From Tetrahymena elliotti 4EA (Eukaryota > Ciliophora > Oligohymenophorea > Hymenostomatida > Tetrahymenidae): DNA of 64,000 nt. Each line of letters opens with the position of its first letter. The first letter of the stretch is position 1. The notes beneath the pieces were generated by a model. It was not told the origin of the DNA, did no database searches, and was given only the letters and a program-made list of their open reading frames with translations. Made by a program: the position numbers and the translations under genes. Location: the NCBI GenBank assembly GCA_000231825.2, contig JH720319.1, forward strand, positions 248,001 to 312,000, given 5' to 3'. Positions 24,767 to 38,053 of this stretch are shown piece by piece.

Positions 24767-27033
24767 AATTAATTATCATTATTTTTTACTTTATCGGCTT
24801 ACAAACTTTTTTTTTAAGCACAATTAACAAAAATATGTAAATAAAAAAAATCTAAATGATTATAAAAAAAATACGAACACTAACTAACTTTTAACATCGA
24901 AATATTAGATTAATTTATAAATAACACTCTGCCATAAATATTTTATTCATTTTTTTTTTAATGTAAGTAAAATAAATTGTGGATGTTCAATTAGTCATCT
25001 ACAAAAAAAGTATTTAGGCTCATTTATATCCATATATTCCTAGCAGCTTACAGAGGTTCAATTATTTTTTTAATTTATGCACTCAATGAATTTTTTTGCC
25101 AAAAACTCTTTACATAAAACTGTAATTTAACACGTTAACAATATTTAAATATAAATTAATTTTTCTTCAACATATCATTTTATAAAATTTTATATTCAAG
25201 TAATCACATCCTCCATAAAAACTGCTAAAGTTTTTTAAGTTAAATATTAATATTTTATTTTATTTTATTTTTACTTCAGCTATTTCTATCGCTAAAAATA
25301 AATAAAAATATCATAGAACAATCATAAATTTACTTCATAAGCAAATATAGAAAAATTATTTTAGCTGAATGCTTTAATTCACACTCTATTGTTTTATACA
25401 ATTCCCTAAAATTTTATTCCCAAATTAAATCGTTTTCTCAGTTAGCACATCATATTATATTGTATAATATGCCGTTTGTATAATTTGTAACTTAACTCTT
25501 TTTTTTTGATCACATTAACCTTAAATTATCTAAGTTAAAATAAATATTTTGGTAATGTCTGAAAATTATTTTTTAAATTTGTAATATTTTTTTATTCCTC
25601 CCTTTTACCTTTTTTAACTCAAATTAGTCATGTAAAAGCTCATGTTTTTTAAGTGAAAAAATTATTTTTAATACTCTAAAATATACATACACAAATGGAA
25701 TTCATTTTTTATTTGTAGCTACAAATGTAAAAACAAAAACTTAAAAGTAGACAATTTTACATGAAAAAAAAAAAGACTTATTATTAAAATAAACTAATTT
25801 GTTTGAAATGTTTTGTTAGTCGTTTGTTTCTTAATTATTATTACAATCGCAATAAATAAATTTATGATATATGTGGTTTTTCATAGTTGATTACTTACAT
25901 TTTACATAATGTATAAAATGCATTAATTCATTAATATATTATCTATTATCAATGTCTTTTTTAGTAAAAATTACTGTCCTATTTTTCGCTCAATTGTTAT
26001 TAGTCCAAATAATATGCATACAATTTTTTGTAAGAAATCTTTTCTTTTAAATTCAAATAGCATGTAATTATTTTGAGGAAAAAAAATTAAGTCTGTAGTA
26101 TATTAATTAATAAATGAATTTATATTAAATAAAAAGCCTTTTAATTTAATTAATTTACGATGTTCTAGTAAATAATTTTTTTAATTGAGTACTTATCAAG
26201 TAAAGGTAAAATTAATTTGAAATTGAAGTTTCTTTTGGAAAAATAAAATATATCTATTATAAAAATGTTTAATATTCAATTTTTTAACTTCCTTTTTTTA
26301 TAAAGAAAAAAACACTGTTTCAATAATATATCTTCTTTTTGAATTTTTTCTATTTACAAAAACTACTTCTAAGTAATATTCCAAATAAAAAAAATTCAAG
26401 AAGATTTTTACTAAAACACTTTGATTCTATCGCTCATACTTAATCTCTAGAACATAATTTAATAGAGTGAGAACTAATAAAATTTGGTTTAAATTAAAAA
26501 AAAAACCATTTAATAATAGAATTTCTAAATTTTAATAAATTAGAAAAAAAGTTAAAGCAAATTTAAAAAAAAAAAAGAAATAATTTAAATATGATTTTGG
26601 AAGAATAGAAATTTATTAAATTTTATGAGCTTGTAAGGAGAATGGTTTAAAAGAAATAATAGAAAAGCTTATTTGTTTAATAAAGAGGATAAGATAGATT
26701 AGAACATTTTAAGAAAAACTAGGGATAATCAAGTAAAAACATATGCAACAAAGTTAATAATTAAAGTAATTTGAAAGAAATGTTTTCGTATGTAATTAAT
26801 ACGAAATTAATTTGCTAATCAAGTATCCAAAAAATAGTAATCGTGACGTAAAGATTAAAAATTAAATAAAAAATCTTCATAGCAAAAAATTCGAGAAATT
26901 AAAAAGAAAATGAAAAATATGATTTAAATAGAAGTTGCTATACCTCAAAATATTATTAATAACTAATAAAACATCACTTTTAAAACAACACTATAAAATA
27001 ATATAATAAAGTATTGATATTAATAAAGCTTAA
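24767..27033. other. gene-poor AT-rich spacer upstream of thioredoxin reductase
   Basis: About 2.3 kb without a supported gene; the last part is the presumed thioredoxin reductase promoter and 5' untranslated region. A TGA-free plus-strand frame from 26591 is discussed among the rejected items. Confidence 0.55.
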
Positions 27034-28657
<1,624 letters not shown>

Positions 28658-29554
28658 GAAATCATTTTTCATAAATTCAAAAATAAAAAGAAAAAATAGT
28701 ATGTATAGTATTGTATTTAGGTTGCATTTTAATGTATTTCTAATAATAAATATTTCTTAAAAATTCCAAAATAAACTCATAAATATACATATCAACCAAT
28801 TTTTTTAATTTTTTGGACTTTAAATGTAGACTTAAGCATAGTTTTCTTACAATATCGCTTTGATTATAAATTTTTAAAATGGTATTAAACTAAATAGTGC
28901 AATTTTTTATTTTCTTTATTTATCCCTGATAAAATTGATTATGTTTTCAATATTAATTTGAAGATTTTATATTAAAATATAAATTGTTATTTCTATCATA
29001 TTAATAAAATATGATATGTAAATATACTCTTTATGTAAGATAATTAAGTCTTTTTAAATGCAAATTTCAAAAATAAGAAGATGCCATATTAATATTTTTT
29101 ATTCGAAAAAGAGAAAAAAATTAAGATTACTTTAAAATATTATCATTATTCTCAAAATTTTGACTCAATTTTTATTTTCTTTATTTATTTGTTGTTATCA
29201 AATCATTTTGTATATTTGAAGAGTTTGTGAAAATATGTTCTTTATTTAAGATAATTAAGTCTTTTTAATCCTAAATTTCAAATAAGAAGAGAAAATAAAA
29301 ATATTTTTCATTTGACAGAGCTTGTTTAAAAAAATAATTGTTAATTATTTAAAAGATTTTGTTAACTTGTTTGAGTCAAACAGAAGACTCTTTTTTCATT
29401 AATAATTTATTTGCGTTTATTATTTATCCAGTAAAATTAAAATACGTAGAAGTCTAATATAAATTTATAATTTATTCATTGAGATATTTAAAGAAATAAA
29501 TATTTATTATCCAACCTTATTCAAATACTTATTTAAATTCTCATACTTTTAACT
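28658..29554. other. spacer with an imperfect tandem duplication
   Basis: AT-rich spacer between thioredoxin reductase and the kelch gene. Its main structure is the duplicated segment annotated separately; no coding region seen. Confidence 0.6.
28900..29293. repeat. imperfect tandem duplication, two units
   Basis: Unit 1 (about 28900-29082) and unit 2 (about 29166-29293) share their left ends (CAATTTTT then ATTTTCTTTATTTAT), a middle TTTGAAGA word, and a right end of about 50 bases with AAGATAATTAAGTCTTTTTA followed by AAATTTCAAA and AATAAGAAGA. Unit 2 is shorter by internal deletions. The copies lie downstream of the thioredoxin reductase stop. They look like an old local duplication rather than a mobile element: no ORF or terminal inverted repeat. 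Confidence 0.65.
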
Positions 29555-32500
29555 ATGACTGACAATTCTTTATCCAGCTAAAAAAATTTCTTATAAGAAG
29601 ATGTTGATCAAGCTACTTAATCTAATTCTGAAACTAAAGATTTTAGAGATTAGTAGAATAATAAAACTTAATCACCTAGTAAATCTATAGAAAAGTAAAA
29701 AACAGCTGCTTAATCTGACTCATCTCACTTAGAAGAAAAATCTTTTAGTTTCAATCGTCGATTAAGAATGCAAAATACATTTCGTATAGATAGAGTTAGA
29801 GACCAATTCAAATCTTTAGATGTAAAGTAAATAGCTGAATAATATACTAAATAAAATGTTAAAGTTTCTTCTCTTTCAATACCTGAGTATATAGAAGTAG
29901 TAAATGAGTCAGCTTAAACAAAACTTGAGCCTATTCACTTTCTGCCTCCAATAATTTCTTCTAAGTTAAATAGTTTTAGTCTTAAAAGAGACACTTTAAA
30001 TGGAAACAATATTGTTAGTAGTAATTTGATAAATGATAGGGACTTTTATAATTTTGGAAGAAAGTAAATCTCAACTAACTTTGTAAATGATGATGAAATA
30101 AAATATATACATTCAAATATAGTTGATTTCCTAGATTGTTCTCTTTAGATGTCAAAACAAAATTGGAATTAATATAAAAATAGATTGTTTAGTAAACACA
30201 AAAAAAGTAGAAGTTTATAACCATCTCCTTAAGGTAATAGAAATAACTAAACTATGCTCAACTCTTTCTCATCATAACTTGCTAAAAAATAAGTTTTATA
30301 ATTGTAGCTTGAACACAATAAAAACTAATTTGAACAAGCAAAATAATACAATTTATGTGCTATCAAGGAAAGATTTAATTCAGATATAAAAGTAGCTCAA
30401 AATTTTAAGAAGTAAATTTCATATTTATCCTTTTCAAATATAAAAGAAATGTATTTAATCTTTTTTACATAAATTTTTTTTAGAAAATTGGAATCTTAAC
30501 CAAAGATAATTAGCTATCCTTCAAGAGGCAGAATATTAGAAAACATGATGCATATATAAATAGTTAAATAAATACATGAAATGTCTGGAAATGATGGAGC
30601 TATTTAAAAAAGCAGTGATAGCAAAGATTAACCTACAAAAAATGAGACTAAATAAAATTTACCTAAAGTTTAATATAAAGGATTTTGGTAATAAATATTA
30701 AATGTTTTTTATTTTAGTTGATAAAATTATTCAAATAAATTAGGGTGCATAATTAATACAAAGGTTGGAAACCTCCAGCAAGAGAAACAACAAGTTGTGC
30801 TTAGTATGGAGATAAGTGTTTTTTATATGGTGGAATAGGAATGGAAGTACTAAATGATTTGTGCCTGTTTAATATTTGTAAAAAATTTCATTTAAATGAT
30901 AAAATTTGTATATTGTTAATGCTAAAAATAGAAACAAATGAATGGTAGCTTCTACCTTAGAAAGGGGAGTATCCAAAAGATGGAAGATTTGGTCATACTT
31001 TAGATTTTTATAAAAAATAATTAATATTATTTGGTGGAGAAAAAAAATGTCCTCCTTCATCTAAAATAAAAGAGTTAGTAAATGAAGTTAGAATCATGAA
31101 TTTAGGTAAAATAAATTTCATTTAATAGTTGCCTCAATTTAAAATTAAATTTTAGAAACATTTGAGTGGAAAATTTAGAGAAATTCAGGAGATATGATTG
31201 AGGCAAGAAGAGATCATGCAAGTTCTGTGGTTGGAAAAAATCTCTTAATTCATGGAGGTATATCTTAGAAGAGCTATTGCAATGATATGTTTCATTTGGA
31301 TTTATGTAAATTTTACTTTATTTCTAATTTTTATTTAAGTATAATTTAGAACATAATAGATGGTCAGAGGCTAATTGCATCAATCTTTAAAAAGCCTTCC
31401 CTGAAGGACTGGCTCATCACAAAGCAATACCTATTTATTTTTATGAAAGAAAAAATATCCAACTTTACAAGTCACTTGAAGATAAAAATGCTGATAAATT
31501 AAGCAGAGTAGTTATTAGTTTAAATATTTTTAGTTTTTAAATACATTTTTAGATTAAAGAAGAAGGAGTATATTTCTTTGGAGGAGTTAATTAATCAGGA
31601 ATAAGTAATAATAATTTAGTTATATTAAAGACAGATACTAAACCTATGCATTTCATTTTTCCAGAAACATATGGTGAACCTCCAAGTAAATATAATACTA
31701 AACATTATTTAATATTTAAATAAGTATTTTAAATCCAAATAAGGTCCAAGATCCAAGCATAGCATGGTCTACTTAGAATAGATGGAATGGATAATTATTT
31801 ATGGTGGAATAAATGAAAATAGCAAGTATGGGTATTTAGATGATATGTATATGCTTAAGTTAGATACATTAATATGGAGAGAAATTACTTTTTATGGATA
31901 GAATTAGTAAATTTAAATATTCAAGAATATATTTTAATTTAATTTTATATCAAGAATTGGTAGATGTGGACATCTAAGTGTATAGCGTGGAACAAATGTT
32001 ATAATTTTTGGAGGATTAGGTGATGAAGGTATTAATTCCCTAAATGCCAAATTTGTTGAATTAGGTAAACCAAACATGAAAAAAATAAATTTTAATTGAC
32101 CTTTTTAAAAAATTAAGACTAGAAAAATGTACTTAAATATGCTTAAGAAGAAATCAAAATGGCAGAATTAAGAAATAAAAAGAGAGCCAATTAGTTTGTA
32201 GATAAAAATTTGTAAGGAAATTTAGTTAAAATTAAACAAGACTTGAGTTAAACAGAGCAAGCTATGCAACTCTAGATAAAAATTTTAGAAAATCATAAAG
32301 AAAGTGTTGCTAAGCTGATGAAAAAATTATAATTCAAAAGTTTAAATTAATTTTTGCCTTCACCCAGCCCAATAAATGATATAAATCATGTGACTAATCT
32401 ATTAATATACTAGAGCTCTACTTAAAATGAGGAAAAATTAAAAGTATTTTCAATAAATTTCTCAGATATCAATCAATCTTAAAAGTTTTAATCAATAAAA

Positions 32501-33061
32501 AGAAAAAAGAGTCAATAAACCAACAGGCAGAGAAGTTTAATGAATTAGACAATAAATTAAATGAAACCCTCAAAAATACATAGGATAATTTCTTTAAAAG
32601 GGAAAGTAGCCCAAGTTAATCATCTACTCCCTTGTCCAATTTCAGAAAAAAAGTTAAAACTTTAATCAACGTTTCTAAATTAAGTAATCTTAATTAAAAC
32701 TTCTAAAGTATTTATTAAATATACAAAATAATAATTTCGTTAGATAGATAAGATACTGGGAACCATTATATACTTGAATCACCAAGGACAAATAAAAGCT
32801 CAATGTCAAATGTAATAAAATATTTTAAAAAAACAAACTATTGATTTTTCCTAACCAAAAAACTTAAATTTTAATTAAAAGAGTAAAAGAAGACAAGATC
32901 AATCCTTTGATCAAGCTTCTAGTGGAAATTAAAGTCCTCTAAGTTCTTTATTTAGAAATACTGCTAATTTTTCTTAAAAGGCATAAGATGCAATTAAAAA
33001 AACAGAAAAAAATAAATTCAAGAGATCAGATACAATTTTGTCCAAAGATTTAGCATCTTGA
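29555..33061 (+). CDS. kelch-repeat protein with disordered termini
   Basis: Multi-exon. The N-terminal 300 or so residues (MTDNSLSSQKNF...) are polar, Gln/Ser/Asn-rich and probably disordered, with a basic patch (FNRRLRMQNTFRIDRVRDQ). From about 30760 a series of kelch blades appears, each with the hydrophobic-strand plus GG pair and downstream aromatic residue: CFLYGGIGMEVLNDLCLFNI; LILFGGEKK; NLLIHGGISQKSYCNDMFHL; GVYFFGGVNQSG; WIIIYGGINENSKYGYLDDM; VIIFGGLGDEG. Six blades are clear. A coiled segment (MAELRNKKRANQFVD...) and a long Ser/Asn-rich tail follow, ending KDLAS-TGA at 33059-33061. Kelch propellers are protein-interaction platforms; no BTB, F-box or phosphatase domain accompanies this one, so its partner cannot be guessed. 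Several introns, some under 60 nt, interrupt the propeller. Confidence 0.85.
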
Positions 33062-33998
33062 AATAAATTTTACAAATTTTATAAATAACAAAAAAATTTT
33101 GCAATAAAAAAGACAATTTATCAAATTAAATTTAATTCAAAAAGTTTTAAAAAAATGTTAAATTAATTGTTTAATGAAAAAAAGATATGTTGATAAGTAT
33201 TTATAATTCTAAAAACAAATAAATAAAAATTTAATTCTTTATTTTCTAACTCTGTTCTTTTCATAATTTAGATTTTTGTTCTTCTTCAAATAATATTTGA
33301 TTTTAATTAAAATAAAATTGCAAATACAAATTATTTTTCATTCAGCTTTTTCAATAATACTTTCATTTATTTCAATAAAAATGGCTTTTTGGTTAATAAT
33401 AGATTATCTTAATTTTTTAAAATCAAGCATATTTTTTTAAATTTTTGAAAAAGGAAAAAGAAAAAAAAAATAGAAAAATTAAAAGAAACTAATAACTACT
33501 TCTCACTTAAAATTCAAAAATAATTACTTGCTAAAAATAATTTATTGATTAAACTAAAAAACATAAATGCTTATCTTCATTTCCTCCTTTATCAACAAAT
33601 ATAAAAAAAATATTTTGTAAATTTAAATAAAAAATGATGAGTTAGATTTATAAAATAGAACAAATAATGTAATATTCTATAAGTAGGTAATTAGGTAATT
33701 AATTCTGTTTATTATTCTAAATATAAAAATTAGTAAATACAAATAATTTTTTAATTAATTTTTTCGAATTCAATTCTTCACGATAAAATCATTATTTTCT
33801 TCATCTCTTTTTAACACCTTTTACTGTGAATGGATATTTCTTCCTTCATCACTCACTCATTCAATTATTTTCCGACATATAGCAGATATATTTGAACTTT
33901 TATCCTTTTTTAACTATTAGGAATTAATGAAGATTCTGTTGAACAATTCTTTGATATTAATTATTCTAGAAGAATTTAGGGTTTTAATTTCTTTATTT
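33062..33998. other. intergenic spacer, convergent 3' ends
   Basis: AT-rich sequence between two convergent genes. No coding or RNA feature supported. Confidence 0.6.
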
Positions 33999-36404
33999 TC
34001 ACTGATATTAGTCAGCTGAAGATATGTTTTTTATTAAAGAAAACAAATTGTTAATATTCTGCATGTTTAGATGGGATTACTGATTTTGAATTGGTAATCC
34101 TCCAGGACTGACTGGAGTAGTTTAGCCTGAGTCATTTAAAAATAGCTTTTTCCTCATAGATTATTGTTAAAGATTAGAAAATGTTGGGGAGCTACCTAAG
34201 ACTTCACCTTGGTGGTGAGGATCATCCTACAGATTTAGATTAAATTAAGAAATGGCATTTAAGAACAAATTATTGTATTAATTTAGGGGTTAATTTTTTA
34301 AAATTTTTTACTACTGAGATTAAATAGGTTCATTTTCTTCATTTTCTTAACCTTCTAAAACGTTATCGTCTTCATTTTCATCATCATCTCCTTGTTATTA
34401 TAGAATTCTATTGAAGTTGTTAGACTGTAATTATGTTTATTAAGCTGCTAAGGCTAGATTTTCTATAATTTGTTAGATGGGTATGAAATTTTCATTGATG
34501 TTATTATTTTCTTACAATTTCTTCTTAACTGAACTTGATAGGTTTTAATTATATAAATTTTAGTTGAACTATTACTTTTGCTAGTGGGTCAATAATATTT
34601 AATTATTATTTTAATTAGACTAATATTGTATTGAAGAAGAACAGAGTGAATGAGAGGATGAGTTAAGCCCATTTTCTAAATTTTTACATTCTGTGCATTT
34701 ACATGCTTCTGAACATTTAATTCCAGAATGATAGCATAAGCAGTACTTTTTCAAACAATTAGATTTACGGCAATTACATCCAATTACTTTTGAATTAGAA
34801 TTCTGTAATACACTACTATTTAGTTCTTTTTTTGATTTTTTGGCTTCTTCAGGTTTTACATTAAATGCAAAAGGATTTCTTTGTAAAATACCTTCAATAG
34901 CTTAATTTCTTAAATGTAAAGAGGCTTCGTTGTTGCAGCATTCTACACATTTACAATCTGATCCACACAATTCTCCTACTGCAAAGCAGTCACAATATAG
35001 TTTTAAGCATTTAGTTTTTTTACAATTGCAAATTCTGTTTTTCTTATTACTGCTATTTATACTACTATTGCATGGGTTAGAAAAAATATTCTATTGATTT
35101 AAATTAGCTGCTGCTTACGAAGGAAGGGGAGTATTGTTAATAAGTTAAGCTTAGCTTATTAAATTTGTTATTTAACTCAAAGATTAGTTGCTAAGGTTAG
35201 TAAGAATAGAATCGTTTTAAATATTACTATTTGCTTTAATAATATTATTAAAAAATTAAAATTATTGTATTAACATAATTGCTTAATTTATTACCTTTCT
35301 AGCATTATAAAGAAGATTACTCAAAAGTGGGTTTTGGAGTAGGAAGCTGCTAACTTTAATTATAAAATTATTTTAATATTATTTCAAACTAGTTTTAAAA
35401 AAAGAGAAAATTTTCAATAAATCCTAAACCAAAAAATTTAACGTTTTTTAGAAATAATTTATTGAAAATCATATTTTAATTTTTGAAATTTGTACTCTTT
35501 TTTTTCAATGAATGAAAAGATTATTTTTTTGAAATAAAAAGATATAAAAAATTATTTATTACCAATTTTATTTTTATTCACAGTTCTTCCACACAGCTTT
35601 TGGGCTTTTTACCACATTTTATTGGTTTGAGATAGATAGTGGCTGAATGTTCATTTGATTAACTGATGTAGGAGATGGCTTTTTTATAAAATTACCACTG
35701 CATTGGGCTATAGCTTTGTTATTGTTAGCACATTTCTGGGTGTTCGAAGACGAAGAAGAGCATGTTGAAGTGTGCTAGTTTGAATATTCGTTATTAAAGT
35801 GAGCAGTCAAATTATCTGAGCTGTTTTGTGAAGCAGAATTTTTTCTTGAGTTTATGAACTTTTCATTAATTGATTTTTCCAATCCTCCAAAAGTATCTAA
35901 TTTTTCAGTTGAAATGGAACTTTGCTTTGGTAGATATTTAGTGATGGATTATGGAATGTTCAAAGAGAAAGGTAATTGTTATGAATTTTGACAAAAAATA
36001 ACACTAAGAAGATCTTAGCTACTTGACAATTATGAGTTTACACTTTATAAATAAGGTTTTTATTCAATAGCTGATTCTCTTTTTACTCCCTGTTGCGTAT
36101 TTGATTGCGTAAAGCTATTATATTTTTCAATAGTTTATTAAACGTTCAATTAGTTATCATTATTACTATTTTGCTACTCCTATTCAGAAACAAATATGTC
36201 TAAATAATTTTCTTTATTAAAGTGAAATTTATTTGAATTTGTTGTGCTATAATGCTGATTAGATTTTAAAAAGCACAGATTATTTTCTTAACAATTAATT
36301 TGATTGGAAATAGACCAAAGTGACTAATTTCTGGTATTAACAGTTGAATCATTTTTTGGACTGATTTCTTCTTATAATTATTCAGATGAACTAGAAAGAT
36401 TCAT
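33999..36404 (-). CDS. tesmin/LIN54-type CXC (CRC) domain DNA-binding protein
   Basis: The diagnostic cysteine-rich domain is in two halves: [20 protein letters not shown] then [13 protein letters not shown], a conserved linker including QRNPFAF, then [20 protein letters not shown] then [12 protein letters not shown]. This is the CRC arrangement of LIN54, tesmin and plant TSO1/TCX proteins; the RNPxAF linker is a family hallmark, and the Tyr within each CXC half is the residue that inserts into the minor groove of TTYRAA-type (CHR) sites. The remainder is low-complexity: a Ser/Asn/Gln-rich N-terminal half and a Gln/Asn-rich, partly acidic C-terminal third ([11 protein letters not shown]). LIN54 is the DNA-binding subunit of MuvB/DREAM, which controls cell-cycle genes; ciliates have several CXC paralogues, so which one this is cannot be told. 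Introns lie around 35.56 and 35.35 kb. ATG at 36404 (MNLSSSSE), TGA at 33999-34001. Confidence 0.88.
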
Positions 36405-36445
36405 ATTAAAAATTTGATTTTTTAATTTCTACATAGGACAAGAAG

Positions 36446-37282
36446 ATGAATTGCTTTCACTGCTTTAAGACTGATCCATATAAGCTTAAGAAGAAACTTT
36501 TCCTTAATTATTTATGTTACTATCTATACACTCTCTGCTTTAGCAGGCAGATTTTTAATTTTCATTTGATAATTAGTTATTTTTTTTACTATCTTTTTCA
36601 GCATTCAAATTATTTAACTACTCTTAAATAAATTAACAAAGAAAGTATTTTGTATCTCTCTATTCTTTTGGGCATTCTTCATTTTATTCCTACTTTTAAC
36701 TTGGTTTTTAAGTCTATTGCTTTTCTTGAATCAAAAGTACTTCTATTTTTTGATTATTATCTACTTGCTCTTGTTTTTATTAGCTATCATTTTTTTGTTA
36801 AATCATTTGAATTTAAGGTATAGTTATCTTATTGTTGAATATTTATTCAGACATTTATTGACTGCAGGGTAAATTTTATTTTAGAAAAAGCCTTTCTTAA
36901 TGGGAATACTGGTTTATTAAATCTGTTAATTTTATTCTTTCTTCTCCTATTCCTACTTTTGAAAAATTATACAGAGTTAATAAGACCTTAAATTGTATTT
37001 ATATTTTTTACTTGATTATTTAATTTATGAATAATGAATGTTCTTGCTTCTTATTTTAACAAATCCTAATGTAAATGCTATTTGATAGGTGTAATTTGTA
37101 TTCAATATGAGAAGCTAATAACTGTGTTTCTTTATACTTATGATGAAATGTGTATCTTCAATATCCTATCTATAATTTGCTTAGTTACTTATTGTGCAGT
37201 ATCCTTACTTATGTTTAATAAGAAAGTATTATTAATAAATAAAGATGAATATTTTGTTTGCTTTATTATTGTTATTATTTGA
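36446..37282 (+). CDS. small multi-pass membrane protein
   Basis: Removing two introns (36818-36867, 50 nt; 36995-37088, 94 nt with a TCCTAAT branch-like word) gives exactly 231 codons, 230 residues. It starts MNCFHCFKTDPYKLKKK and is dominated by hydrophobic aromatic helices: YLYTLCF, ILYLSILLGILHFIPTF, LLALVFISYHFFV, IFNILSIICLVTYCAVSLL and FIIVII at the end. Four to five membrane spans are likely. The short loop FRKSLSQWEYWFIKSVN is the most polar part. No family recognised. The frame agreement after intron removal supports a real gene, though T-rich DNA can mimic membrane proteins. The start lies only 41 bases from the divergent CXC gene start, so a spliced upstream 5' exon is possible (a CATAG acceptor-like word sits just before the ATG). 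Confidence 0.55.
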
Positions 37283-38053
37283 TAAAAATAATACAAAATT
37301 TTGTTTGAATTTTAATTTTTGATTAAAATTTGATTTTTTATTTAAAAACATTAAGAGTTTTATTTATTATTTCCTCTAATTTCTTATACTAAATTGGGGA
37401 TATTATGCCCAATTAATTAATTACCTTTTATTTTCTAAATTTTAATTTTTGAAAAATTAACGATCATATTTTATATTTTCAAGTTTTCTAAATATTAATA
37501 CATAAAAATTAATTTCTAATCTCAAATAAAAAAAAGATTTGTTTAAAATATTTTGATGAGAAAAATAAAATTAGATTTTTTTTGTTAAAAATTTATTTAA
37601 TAGAAAATAAATTTGAAAATATTATATAATTGATTTAGAAATATTTTCCATTTTAAACAATTCTTTACAATTAAGGTATTATATTTTTAAGTATTTTTTT
37701 TTATTCCAAAAAAAGTAAAAAAAAAGTTGAATGAATTTGTTTTTATGTTTGAGATAAATAATTGATAATATTTGTAAATGTGTGAGTAATTACTACATTT
37801 GATGAGTTTAAGATATAAAGTAAAAGTTCTCGATAGAAAGAAATAGATTAAGTTTATGACTCAATATAGAACTTCTAATAATTAATTAAATAATAATTGA
37901 CTTTTCTTCACTGCAAAACCCTACTTGATAATAACAATAATAATTATTAATATTATTATATTTTTTTTTTTAAGACTTAGTATAAAACTTATTGGTTAGC
38001 ATTTGTGCAGAAATAAATAGAAAAATAAATATTTAGTTACACTTTTATATAAA
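37283..38053. other. intergenic AT-rich spacer
   Basis: Spacer upstream of the pseudokinase-MORN gene, presumed to hold its promoter. No coding feature seen. Confidence 0.6.
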
